Below are positions 31,233 to 38,701 of a DNA stretch of 64,000 nucleotides, in pieces. The notes below the pieces were generated by a model, which had not been told where the DNA came from, ran no database searches, and worked only from the letters and a program-made list of their open reading frames with translations. Source of the stretch: Stigmatella erecta (lineage in GTDB: Bacteria > Myxococcota > Myxococcia > Myxococcales > Myxococcaceae); assembly GCF_900111745.1 (NCBI RefSeq), contig NZ_FOIJ01000002.1, positions 310,001 to 374,000 of the forward strand. Reading direction: 5' to 3'. The translations under genes and the position numbers were made by a program. The number at the start of each line of letters is the position of its first letter. The stretch's first letter is position 1.

Positions 31233-31260
31233 CCGGGCAGGACGTCGCGGTCCTGCCCGG
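31233..31260. terminator. Perfect 11-bp hairpin between convergent genes
   Basis: CCGGGCAGGAC, a six-base loop (gtcgcg), then the exact complement GTCCTGCCCGG. It lies ten bases after the stop of the di-haem protein gene. No clear T run follows, but the stem strength and position between convergent genes suggest a bidirectional terminator or mRNA end. Confidence 0.6.
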
Positions 31261-31264
31261 TGCG

Positions 31265-31293
31265 CCCCGCCCCTTCCTTAAAGAGGGGCGGGG
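31265..31293 (-). terminator. Hairpin with the nucleotidyltransferase stop codon in its loop
   Basis: CCCCGCCCCT, a nine-base loop, then AGGGGCGGGG; the TAA stop of the minus-strand nucleotidyltransferase (31278-31280) lies in the loop. Together with the hairpin at 31233 it makes a tandem structure in a 55-base convergent gap. Confidence 0.5.
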
Positions 31294-32300
31294 ATGCGGT
31301 GAGGCCCCCAGGCCAGCACCTCTTCCAGCGTCTCGCCCGGGGCCACCTGGGTGTCCTCGAAGAGGGCCACGCGCTGAAGCCGCGCCCCCTGCCCCACCCG
31401 CGCCCGTGCCCCCACCGCCACGGCGGAGCCCACGTGCGCGCCCTTCTCCAGGACGCAGCCCGCTCCCAGGTACGCCGGGCCCTCCACCCGGGCCTGCCCC
31501 GGGTTCGCCTCCGGATGGACCCAGCTGCCGCCGGGCCCCCGGGCAAGCCCCGTGAAGGGCGCCGCGTCCCCCAGACCCTCCAGCGGCACCTGTCCCAGGA
31601 GCACGTCGCGCACCGTGGCCAGGTAGCGCGAGGGCGTGCCCAAGTCGGACCAGTACGCCCGCACCACCTCCCCGCGCACGGACTGCCCGGCCTCCAGGGC
31701 CCGCACGTAGACCTCGCGGTTGATGTCCTCGGGGCCCTCGGGCGACATGAAGCCGAAGATGCGCGGGGACATGACGTGGACGCCGGTGAAGTGCCACGGG
31801 CTCAGCGCGGGGCCGCCCGGGCCCCGGCCGGCAATGCGCCGCACCTGGCCCCCGGCCTCCATTTCCACCGCGGCATACGTCTCGCCGGGCGGCATGGGCA
31901 TGAGCACCATCGTGGCCACGGCCCCCGAGCGCCGGTGCGCCGCGGCCACCGGCCGCAGGTCCACCGGGAAGAGGATGTCCCCGTTGAAGACGAGGAAGTC
32001 GTCTCCGGCCAGGAAGTCCTTCAGGCCCCGGATGCCGCCGCCCGTGCCCTGGATGACGGGCTCGTGCACCACGTGCAGCGGCAGCCCCACGCGCTCGCAC
32101 TCCGCGCGGGCGGTGGCCGCCATCACCTCGGGCAGGTGGTGGGTGTTGATGCCCACCGCGGTGACGCCCGCAGCCTTCAGCACCGCCAGGTGGTAGCGCA
32201 GCAGGGGCGGGCCCAGGAACGGCAGCGCCGGCTTGGGCCAGCGCTCGGTGAGCGGGCGCAGGCGCGTGCCCAGCCCCGCGCAGAGGATCATCGCCTTCAT
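31278..32300 (-). CDS. Sugar-1-phosphate nucleotidyltransferase (MurU-like, with hexapeptide tail)
   Basis: 340 residues. The nucleotidyltransferase signature GLGTRLRPLTERWPKPALPF starts at residue 9, followed by VFNGDILF (metal-binding Asp) and YWSDLGTPSRYL. The core fits MurU-like enzymes, which make UDP-MurNAc from MurNAc-1-phosphate and UTP. The C-terminal ~90 residues add left-handed beta-helix hexapeptide turns (GPAYLGAGCVLEKGAHVGSA), which Pseudomonas MurU (about 225 residues) lacks, so a mannose-1-phosphate guanylyltransferase is an alternative. The adjacent AmgK-like kinase, ten bases upstream, favours the peptidoglycan-recycling role. Confidence 0.8.
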   Translation of the reverse strand: MKAMILCAGLGTRLRPLTERWPKPALPFLGPPLLRYHLAVLKAAGVTAVGINTHHLPEVMAATARAECERVGLPLHVVHEPVIQGTGGGIRGLKDFLAGDDFLVFNGDILFPVDLRPVAAAHRRSGAVATMVLMPMPPGETYAAVEMEAGGQVRRIAGRGPGGPALSPWHFTGVHVMSPRIFGFMSPEGPEDINREVYVRALEAGQSVRGEVVRAYWSDLGTPSRYLATVRDVLLGQVPLEGLGDAAPFTGLARGPGGSWVHPEANPGQARVEGPAYLGAGCVLEKGAHVGSAVAVGARARVGQGARLQRVALFEDTQVAPGETLEEVLAWGPHRIPAPL

Positions 32301-32310
32301 GGAGGCCCCC

Positions 32311-33351
32311 TCAGGCGGCGAGCTCGGGAACGTACCGGGCGATCAGGTCCTGCAGCGGGCGCAGCTCCGGGCGCCGCACGAAGGCCGCCTTCACGTAGCG
32401 CAGCGAGGCCGGGATGGAGACCAGGAAGCCCGGGTTGCCCTTCACGCGGTTGATGAACTCGAAGCGCCCCGCGTCCTTGAGCTTGCGCTGGATGGTGAGC
32501 AAGTCGAAGAAGTCCTTGAAGGGCCCCGGCTCGATGCGCTCACCCCCAGCCTCGTGGAAGGCCTGGATGTAGCGGTCCAGCATCTGGTCCACGAAGTTGC
32601 GGTCCAGCTCCACGTAGCTGTCGCGCAGCAGGGCCACCAGGTCGTACTGCCGGGGCCCCTGCAGCGCGTCCTGGAAGTCGATGACCACCAGCTCGCCGTC
32701 CTTCACCATGATGTTGCGGCTCTGGTAGTCGCGGTGGGTGAAGCCGCGCGGGGCGGCCGCGAGCGTGCGGGCGATCTCCCGGAAGGTCCGGTCCAGCTCG
32801 GCCCGCTCGGCGTCCGTGGGCTTCTTCCCGCTCCAGGCCTCCAGGCCCCACTCGCGGAAGTGGTGCAACTCCCAGTCGTACAGGTCCTCGTCGAAGGCCC
32901 GGGTGAAGGCCAGGCACTCGGGGTCCGCGTTCCGCTCCGCCTGAACGCGCAGCCGCGCCAGCAGCTCCACGGCCCGCCCATAGAGCGCTTGCTGGTTCTT
33001 GCCGCCCTCCAGGGCCGCCTCGAAGGTGAGGTCCGTCAGGTCCTCCAGCACCATCATCCCCGCGGGCTCGTCGTAGCGCACGATGCGCGGCACCCGCACC
33101 CCGAGCTTCTCCAGGTAGCGGTGGACGTTGACGAAGGGCAGTTCCTTCGGAGGCTCGCCCTTGGTGGCCTCCTCGCTCTTCTTCGTCGCGTCCAGGGGCA
33201 TCACCATCACCACCCAGCTCTCCGGGGGCTTGCCGACGCGGTAGTAGGAGCGATTGCTCGCATCCCCCTTCAGCTTCTGAATGGGGGCCTGGGGAAAGGG
33301 ACGGCCAACAGCCTGACCCACCTGGTCGCGCAGGGCGGCCTCAAGTTCCAT
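32311..33351 (-). CDS. amgK: AmgK-like N-acetylmuramate/N-acetylglucosamine kinase (APH fold)
   Basis: 346 residues with the aminoglycoside-phosphotransferase fold. Motifs: LKGDASNRSYYRV (nucleotide loop), VLEDLTDLTFE, catalytic HRDYQSRNIMV and metal-binding VIDFQDALQGPRQYDLVALLRDSY. The HRDYQSRN and DFQDALQGP combination is typical of AmgK, which phosphorylates the anomeric carbon of MurNAc or GlcNAc released by cell-wall turnover. The next gene encodes a MurU-like nucleotidyltransferase, reproducing the amgK-murU pair of Pseudomonas that bypasses de novo UDP-MurNAc synthesis (and the fosfomycin target). I start at ATG 33351; a GTG 11 codons upstream is possible. Confidence 0.82.
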   Translation of the reverse strand: MELEAALRDQVGQAVGRPFPQAPIQKLKGDASNRSYYRVGKPPESWVVMVMPLDATKKSEEATKGEPPKELPFVNVHRYLEKLGVRVPRIVRYDEPAGMMVLEDLTDLTFEAALEGGKNQQALYGRAVELLARLRVQAERNADPECLAFTRAFDEDLYDWELHHFREWGLEAWSGKKPTDAERAELDRTFREIARTLAAAPRGFTHRDYQSRNIMVKDGELVVIDFQDALQGPRQYDLVALLRDSYVELDRNFVDQMLDRYIQAFHEAGGERIEPGPFKDFFDLLTIQRKLKDAGRFEFINRVKGNPGFLVSIPASLRYVKAAFVRRPELRPLQDLIARYVPELAA

Positions 33352-33564
33352 CGAAAACGCACTCCGGAGAGGTTGGAAGACCACCTCACACTACCCAAGT
33401 CCCCAGGAGATGGGTCAAAAGAGGCGATGACGGCCCGGCCAGCAGGCATCCAGGCTGACCGTTACGCGACATGTCATCCGGCCTCGCCGCCTGGGGAGAA
33501 GATGTGTGCCGGCCGGGCGGAAGGGACCTGGCCCCCAGCGTGTTCCCCCCGGACGGGCGGACTA

Positions 33565-33594
33565 TCGACCCACTCCGGGTTCGCGGCGTATAAG
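33565..33594 (+). promoter_or_regulatory. Possible promoter of the cystathionine beta-synthase gene
   Basis: TATAAG at 33589-33594 with TCGACC at 33565-33570 (18-base spacing) matches a loose sigma70 pattern. It would put the transcript start about 30 bases before the ATG at 33631, leaving room for the AGGAAA ribosome-binding site. The same TATAAG hexamer is used ahead of 6793. Confidence 0.4.
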
Positions 33595-33630
33595 GCCCGA
33601 CGCGCAGCAGTATCCCCTCAGGAAACCACG

Positions 33631-34998
33631 ATGGACATCCACGAGAACATCCTTTCCGCAATCGGTCACACGCCGCTGGTCAAGCTCAACAAGCTCGTCG
33701 GGCCCAACGACGCAACGGTGCTCGTCAAGTGCGAGTTCATGAACCCCGGCGCGTCCATCAAGGACCGGATGGCGCTCTACATCCTCGAGAAGGCCGAGCG
33801 GGAGGGGAAGCTCAAGCCCGGCGGCACCATCGTGGAGAACACCTCGGGCAACACGGGCATGGGCGTGGCCCTGGCCGCGGCGGTGAAGGGCTACAAGTGC
33901 ATCTTCACCATGCCGGACAAGATGTCGCTGGAGAAGATCAACCGCCTGAAGGCCCTGGGCGCCCAGGTGGTGGTGACGCCGACGAACGTGCCGGCCGAGG
34001 ATCCGCGCAGCTACTACGAGACGGCCAAGCGCATCCACCGCGAGACGCCCGGCGCGTTCATGCTCAACCAGTACCACAACCCCGACAACATCGAGGCCCA
34101 CTACAAGATCACCGGCCCCGAGATTTACGAGCAGACCGAGGGGAAGCTGGACTACTTCGTCTCGGGCCTGGGCACCGGCGGCACGATGAGCGGGGCGGGC
34201 AAGTTCCTGAAGGAGAAGGTGCCCGGCCTGAAGAACGTGGGCGTGGACCCAATGGGCTCGGTGTACGAGGGCTACTTCAAGACGGGCAAGCTCACCACGC
34301 CCCACGTCTACAAGGTGGAGGGCATCGGCGAGGACATGCTGTGCGGCGCCATGGACTTCAAGGTGGTGGACGACGTGCGGCAGGTGGATGACAAGCAGTG
34401 CTTCATCGCGGCGCGGCGGCTGGCGCGCGAGGAGGGCATCTTCGCGGGCGGCTCGGCCGGCGCCGCGGTGCACGTCGCCGTGCAGCTCGCCAAGGAAGTG
34501 GGCAAGGGCAAGACCATCGTCGTCGTGCTGCCCGACTCCGGCATGGTCTACATCAGCAAGTTCCACTCGGACGAGTGGATGCGCGACAACGGCTTCCTCG
34601 AGGAGAAGGGCGCGGGCTCCGTGCGCGACCTGCTCGGGGACAAGCGGCGCGAGGTGCGCACCGCGCGCAAGGGCGACCGGGTGGACCGCGTGGTCGAGGA
34701 GATGCGCCAGCACGGCATCAGCCAGATGCCCGTGCTGACCGCCGAGGGCCAGGCCGTGGGGATGATCCACGAGTACGACTTGCTCAACGCGCTGGTGGCG
34801 AACAAGACGCGGTTTGGCGACAGCATCGACGCCATCGTGACGCCGCTGCAGGGCGTGGTCTCTCCGGACACGAGCCTCAACCGGCTGCGGGAGATCTTCG
34901 CGCAGGACAACGTGGCGGTGGTGAAGGAGGGCGAGAAGATCGTCGGCATCCTCACGAAGATCGATCTCATCGACCACCTGCACCGCAGCGCCGCCTGA
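33631..34998 (+). CDS. Cystathionine beta-synthase (PLP enzyme with CBS pair)
   Basis: 455 residues. The PLP fold shows IGHTPLVKLNKL, the lysine site NPGASIKDRMALY, NTSGNTGMGVALA (phosphate loop) and GLGTGGTMSGAG. The C-terminal ~125 residues form two CBS domains (RTARKGDRVDRVVEEMRQHG, MPVLTAEGQAVGMIHEYD, and VSPDTSLNRLREIF). A CBS tail separates true cystathionine synthases from cysteine synthases; it condenses homocysteine and serine in reverse transsulfuration, with the tail as a likely regulator. The N-terminal haem-binding region of animal enzymes is absent. The ATG at 33631 has AGGAAA upstream. Confidence 0.93.
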   Translation: MDIHENILSAIGHTPLVKLNKLVGPNDATVLVKCEFMNPGASIKDRMALYILEKAEREGKLKPGGTIVENTSGNTGMGVALAAAVKGYKCIFTMPDKMSLEKINRLKALGAQVVVTPTNVPAEDPRSYYETAKRIHRETPGAFMLNQYHNPDNIEAHYKITGPEIYEQTEGKLDYFVSGLGTGGTMSGAGKFLKEKVPGLKNVGVDPMGSVYEGYFKTGKLTTPHVYKVEGIGEDMLCGAMDFKVVDDVRQVDDKQCFIAARRLAREEGIFAGGSAGAAVHVAVQLAKEVGKGKTIVVVLPDSGMVYISKFHSDEWMRDNGFLEEKGAGSVRDLLGDKRREVRTARKGDRVDRVVEEMRQHGISQMPVLTAEGQAVGMIHEYDLLNALVANKTRFGDSIDAIVTPLQGVVSPDTSLNRLREIFAQDNVAVVKEGEKIVGILTKIDLIDHLHRSAA

Positions 34999-35070
34999 GT
35001 CCAGGCAGCACCATCCGATGAGAGGCCGGGACCGCGCGCAGCACCCCACGACCGAAGAGGAACTGCGCGC

Positions 35071-35406
35071 GGCAACCCTCTGGAAGCGGCGGGCTACCGG
35101 CTCCTCCTTCGCGAGCCCGCCTGGGAAGAGCACCGGCTGCTCAAAGGGAGCCAGCCCGGCGTGAACCTGCACGTCTTCTCCGCCGGCGCGCGCGACATCC
35201 CCCTCATGCTGCGGATGCGGGACTGGCTGCGCGCGAACGACGCGGACCGCGCGCTGTACGCCGCCACCAAGGCGCTGGCCGCGCGCACGTGGAAGTACGT
35301 GCAGCACTACGCGGACGCCAAGACGGCGGTCATCTCCGGGATCCTGGCCCGCGCCGAGGCTGCGGCTCCTTCGACCGGCGGGGGGGCAACGCGAGCCGGG
35401 CGATGA
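35071..35406 (+). pseudogene. GrpB/UPF0157 family C-terminal fragment
   Basis: The frame reads LEAAGYRLLLREPAWEEHRL, then VNLHVFSAGARDIPLMLRMR, DWLRANDADRALYAATKALA and YADAKTAVISGILAR, a close match to the C-terminal half of GrpB (UPF0157), a nucleotidyltransferase-fold family. The N-terminal half, with the PYDPxW opening, is missing. A GTG at 35161 could only start an 81-residue piece. Upstream at 35021-35075, plausible GrpB-like codons run in another frame, consistent with an additional frameshift. It overlaps the stop of the convergent membrane protein gene by 77 bases. Confidence 0.7.
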
Positions 35407-36895
35407 GCAGGGCGGCCACCGCGTTGCCCACGTACCAGCTCAGCGCATGGACCGGAGGAATCAGCGGCACGGGGACGGCCGCGAGCGCCTTCACCGCGAG
35501 GTAGGCACTGAAGCCCACCCCCAACCCCGCCGCGAACGGCCGCAGGAACCGCACCGGCGCCGACAGGAGGGCAAAGACCAGGGGCACCGCCGCGCTCAGC
35601 GCCACGGTCTGCGCCACGGGGTAAGCGACGAAGCGGTGCCACTCGGGCATCGGCAGGGCGAGCACGTCGAACGCGCCGCCCGCGTGGCCCGTCCACCGGA
35701 ACACGAACACGCCCAGGGTCGAGGCGAGGAACGGCAGCAGGAAGAGCGGGTGGAACAGCACGTTGAACATGCCCGGCCGGGTCTGGGCGCCCATCGTCAC
35801 CAGCGCGAACACCAGCAGGACCAGCCCGAGCACGGGCGGCTTCCAATCCAAGTGCACGGGCGCCCCGGCGGTGGTGGCGGCCACCGGGGAGGACACCGCC
35901 GGCGGGGAAGCAGCGGGGGGCGCTCCATTCGCGGCCGGCGCCCCTCCCTCGAAGAGCCGGAGCCACTTCTGGAGCGGCTCCGGGGCGGAATACCGGGAGA
36001 GGTTCCCGGAGGCCTGCTCCGTCAGCGCATGGGGAAAGCGGATGAAGCCTCGCACCCGGCCCTGGGCATCCGTCTCCAGCGTGGCCGACTCGAGGGAGGC
36101 GCGCAGCGTGCGGCCCTCGGCGGTCGCATCCAGCGCCGCGCTCAGGAGCAGCGCCTTGCGCGCCACCTCCAGCGCCGCGCGCAGCAACTCCGCCTGGATC
36201 CGGCCATTGGTGCTGGCGATGCCGCGCACCTCGGCCCCTTCCGCGTTCACGTCGAGCACGCCCAGGAGCGACTCCGCCCGCAGGGCCACGGCCTCATGGA
36301 CGAGCGACAGCAGCGGGCCGGACACCATGCCCCCGAGCATGGCGTGCTCCCAGCCCAGCTCATCCAGCGCCTTCACCATGGGGCTGCCGTTCCCCAGGCC
36401 CTCGCCCTGCCGCTTGCGCGAGAGGGCCAGCTCCAGTTCCCCCTGCGGACCGAGCAGCAGGTAGCGCCCATCGAGGGCCACGTCCACCGCCTCGGACTTC
36501 ACCGCCGCGGGCACGCCGCCCAGCGTGGTGAGCGAATACCCCTGGGATTGGAGGTGGGCCGAGAGCCGGTCCCAATCGAAGCGTCCCCGCACGGCGGCCA
36601 GCCCCAGGGACATGCCGGCCGCGTCCACGTCCCTGCGCACGTCGATCCCCGTCTTCGCATGGAACTCCTGCAGCTGCCGCGCGAGCTCGGCCTGGGACTC
36701 CGCCGAGACCCGGAGGTCCAGCTGGGTCGCCTGCACGAGCAGCCACTCGCTGGTGTCCGGCCGGAAGTAGGCCAGCAGCGCCGGATCCTTGGGAATGAAC
36801 CGGGGGCCCTGCCACCAGCGCGTCAGGTAGCCGAAGTGATACGCGGCGCCAGCACCCAGGGCCAGCAGCACGGCGAACACCCACACCTTCTTCAT
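35330..36895 (-). CDS. Membrane protein of unknown function
   Basis: 521 residues. A single N-terminal TM helix or uncleaved signal (VWVFAVLLALGAGAAYHFGY) is followed by a large soluble part (about 28-350) and an Ala/Pro-rich spacer. The C-terminus has about five TM helices (380-505) beginning PPVLGLVLLVFALVTM. The soluble part carries regularly spaced hydrophobic strands and looks like a secreted alpha/beta domain, but I recognise no family. The ATG at 36895 starts directly before the first TM. It is divergent from the membrane glycosyltransferase at 37026. Confidence 0.7.
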   Translation of the reverse strand: MKKVWVFAVLLALGAGAAYHFGYLTRWWQGPRFIPKDPALLAYFRPDTSEWLLVQATQLDLRVSAESQAELARQLQEFHAKTGIDVRRDVDAAGMSLGLAAVRGRFDWDRLSAHLQSQGYSLTTLGGVPAAVKSEAVDVALDGRYLLLGPQGELELALSRKRQGEGLGNGSPMVKALDELGWEHAMLGGMVSGPLLSLVHEAVALRAESLLGVLDVNAEGAEVRGIASTNGRIQAELLRAALEVARKALLLSAALDATAEGRTLRASLESATLETDAQGRVRGFIRFPHALTEQASGNLSRYSAPEPLQKWLRLFEGGAPAANGAPPAASPPAVSSPVAATTAGAPVHLDWKPPVLGLVLLVFALVTMGAQTRPGMFNVLFHPLFLLPFLASTLGVFVFRWTGHAGGAFDVLALPMPEWHRFVAYPVAQTVALSAAVPLVFALLSAPVRFLRPFAAGLGVGFSAYLAVKALAAVPVPLIPPVHALSWYVGNAVAALLIARLALPPRRSKEPQPRRGPGSRR

Positions 36896-37025
36896 GGTCC
36901 TCGGCTCCTCGGGCGATACCGCCTCATCCCTCTCCAGAGCGTACGCGAAAAGGCCCGGAAGATTGCATTCTCGCGGAACAGGCCTCGATAGGGCCCGCAC
37001 CGGCCTGTGGTATCTCCGCTTTCTT

Positions 37026-38684
37026 GTGACGATCAGGAACCCAGTAGAGGGCGCGGACGCCCGGGCGCGGCTTCTCGTGGGCGCTGGGCTCGCAGGGCTC
37101 TGGGTGGGCCACTTCGCGCTCGCCGTGGCGCTGCGGTGGAACTGGCTGCGCGCGGACCTGGATGCGCTCGTGGCCGGAGTCGTCCCCGACGATGCCTTCT
37201 ACTACTTCCAGATCGCCCGCCGGGTCTGGGCCGGCCAGGGGATGACGTTCGACGGAACCGCTCCCGCGACAGGGCTGCACTACCTGTGGCTGCTGCTGCT
37301 GCTGCCGGTGTTCGCCTTCTCGGAGGTGGGGGACCCGCAGGCGGTGACGGGCGCCCTGTGGCTGGGCACGGGCTTCCTCGCGCTCGCCTCCGTGTGCGTC
37401 ACGCTCATCGTGCGCGCCTGGACGCGGAGCTGGCTCCTGGCGCTCGTGTTGGGGGCATGCCTGGGGGCCAATCCCTGGGTGGTCCGTGAATCCCTCAATG
37501 GATTGGAGACCGCCCTGTCCCTGGCCTGCATCGCCGGGAGCGTGCTGGCCCTGGTGCATTACCTGGAGGCGCCCTCCTCGCGGCGGACCTGGGGGCTGAC
37601 GCTGCTCCTGGTGCTGACCCTCCTGGCGCGCTCGGATGCCCTGGTGGTGCTCGCGCCCGCCTGCGGGGTGCTTCTGCTGCGCCGCGCGACGTGGCCGGAC
37701 GCGGTGCGCGTCGCGGGAGGCACCGCGGCCGGGGTGCTCCTCTTGAGCCTGACCCATTGGCTGCGGACCGGCTCATGGCTTCAGAGCAGCGCCACCGCCG
37801 TGCCCTGGCTGTTCCATGCCAACTGGAAGCGCATCCATCCGGGCGCCAGCGCCGAGCAGTTCCATCAGCACGGCCTCGACGTCTTCGCCGATGCGCTGCG
37901 CCTCACCCAGAACCTCCTGGGAGACTCCCAGATGGCGCTGCTCGGGCTGTGCGCCCTGGCGTCCATCGGGGTGCTGCTCGTCCAGGCGTGCCGCCAGCGC
38001 CTGGCCGAGCCGCGCGGCGCCTGGGCCACGGCCCTCGTGCTGGGGCTGGCCGTGGGGCTCTTCGGGCTCCACTTCATCCATGGTTACGCGCGGTGGTTGC
38101 CCCGGCCCTGGTACTTCCCTTCCGTGTCGCTCGTGGCGTGTCTGGCCCCGGCCGCCCTCTTCCGGTTGGGCCTGCCCTCCTCCGCGCCCCGGGGACTGTC
38201 CTTCGGCCTGGTCGCGCTGTTCCTGGCGGCCAGCGGGGCCACCCTCTTCCGCGACGTGTCCCAGACGCTCGCCACCCGGCAGAACCCCGCCTACCCCTGG
38301 CAGGCGGAGATGCTGTCCGCGGGCCGGGGGCTCTCCCAGAGCGTGCCACCCGGCACGGTGGTGGGCGCGTTCAACTCCGGCATCATGGGGTACGTGAGCC
38401 CCCTCACCGTGGTGAACCTCGATGGGGTGGTCAACGAGGACGCCGCACGTGCCCTGAAGCAAGGCGCGCTGCTCCGGTACATGCAGGACCGGCAGGTGGG
38501 CTACCTGCTGGACTACCCCGTCATGTGGCGGGACAGCCCCTTCATCCACTGCACCTGGCCCTACTGGGGCCCCGGCGCGGCCCCGCCCCGGGAACTCCAG
38601 CGCATGGACCTTCCCGGCGTCGGCTGGCCCGGTCCTGGGGACGCCATCGTCTTGGCCGAGGTCCCCAAGGCCCGGACGCCCTGA
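37026..38684 (+). CDS. Polytopic GT-C type membrane glycosyltransferase (putative)
   Basis: 552 residues with about 11-12 predicted TM helices. The first periplasmic loop has VPDDAFYYFQIARRVWAGQG followed by FDGTAPATGLHYLW, the acidic DD motif and layout of GT-C enzymes that use polyprenyl-phosphate sugars. The C-terminal ~130 residues are soluble. No sugar specificity can be given. The GTG at 37026 has no clear Shine-Dalgarno site; the frame stays open 44 codons upstream without family similarity. It is convergent with the duplicated secreted protein gene. Confidence 0.72.
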   Translation: MTIRNPVEGADARARLLVGAGLAGLWVGHFALAVALRWNWLRADLDALVAGVVPDDAFYYFQIARRVWAGQGMTFDGTAPATGLHYLWLLLLLPVFAFSEVGDPQAVTGALWLGTGFLALASVCVTLIVRAWTRSWLLALVLGACLGANPWVVRESLNGLETALSLACIAGSVLALVHYLEAPSSRRTWGLTLLLVLTLLARSDALVVLAPACGVLLLRRATWPDAVRVAGGTAAGVLLLSLTHWLRTGSWLQSSATAVPWLFHANWKRIHPGASAEQFHQHGLDVFADALRLTQNLLGDSQMALLGLCALASIGVLLVQACRQRLAEPRGAWATALVLGLAVGLFGLHFIHGYARWLPRPWYFPSVSLVACLAPAALFRLGLPSSAPRGLSFGLVALFLAASGATLFRDVSQTLATRQNPAYPWQAEMLSAGRGLSQSVPPGTVVGAFNSGIMGYVSPLTVVNLDGVVNEDAARALKQGALLRYMQDRQVGYLLDYPVMWRDSPFIHCTWPYWGPGAAPPRELQRMDLPGVGWPGPGDAIVLAEVPKARTP

Positions 38685-38701
38685 GCCCGCAGCTCAGGGC
38701 G
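38677..38701. terminator. Bidirectional hairpin containing both stop codons
   Basis: CGCCCTGAGC, a five-base loop (ccgca), then GCTCAGGGCG make a perfect ten-pair stem. The TGA of the plus-strand gene (38682-38684) lies in the left arm and the TGA of the minus-strand gene (38694-38696) in the right arm. The two convergent genes therefore share one terminator that overlaps their codons. Confidence 0.65.

Noticed and set aside
28862-31546. 894-codon minus-strand frame opposite the di-haem gene
   Set aside because: The plus strand has a signal peptide, two haem motifs and DUF1111 signatures; the antisense product is Arg/Gly-rich with none.
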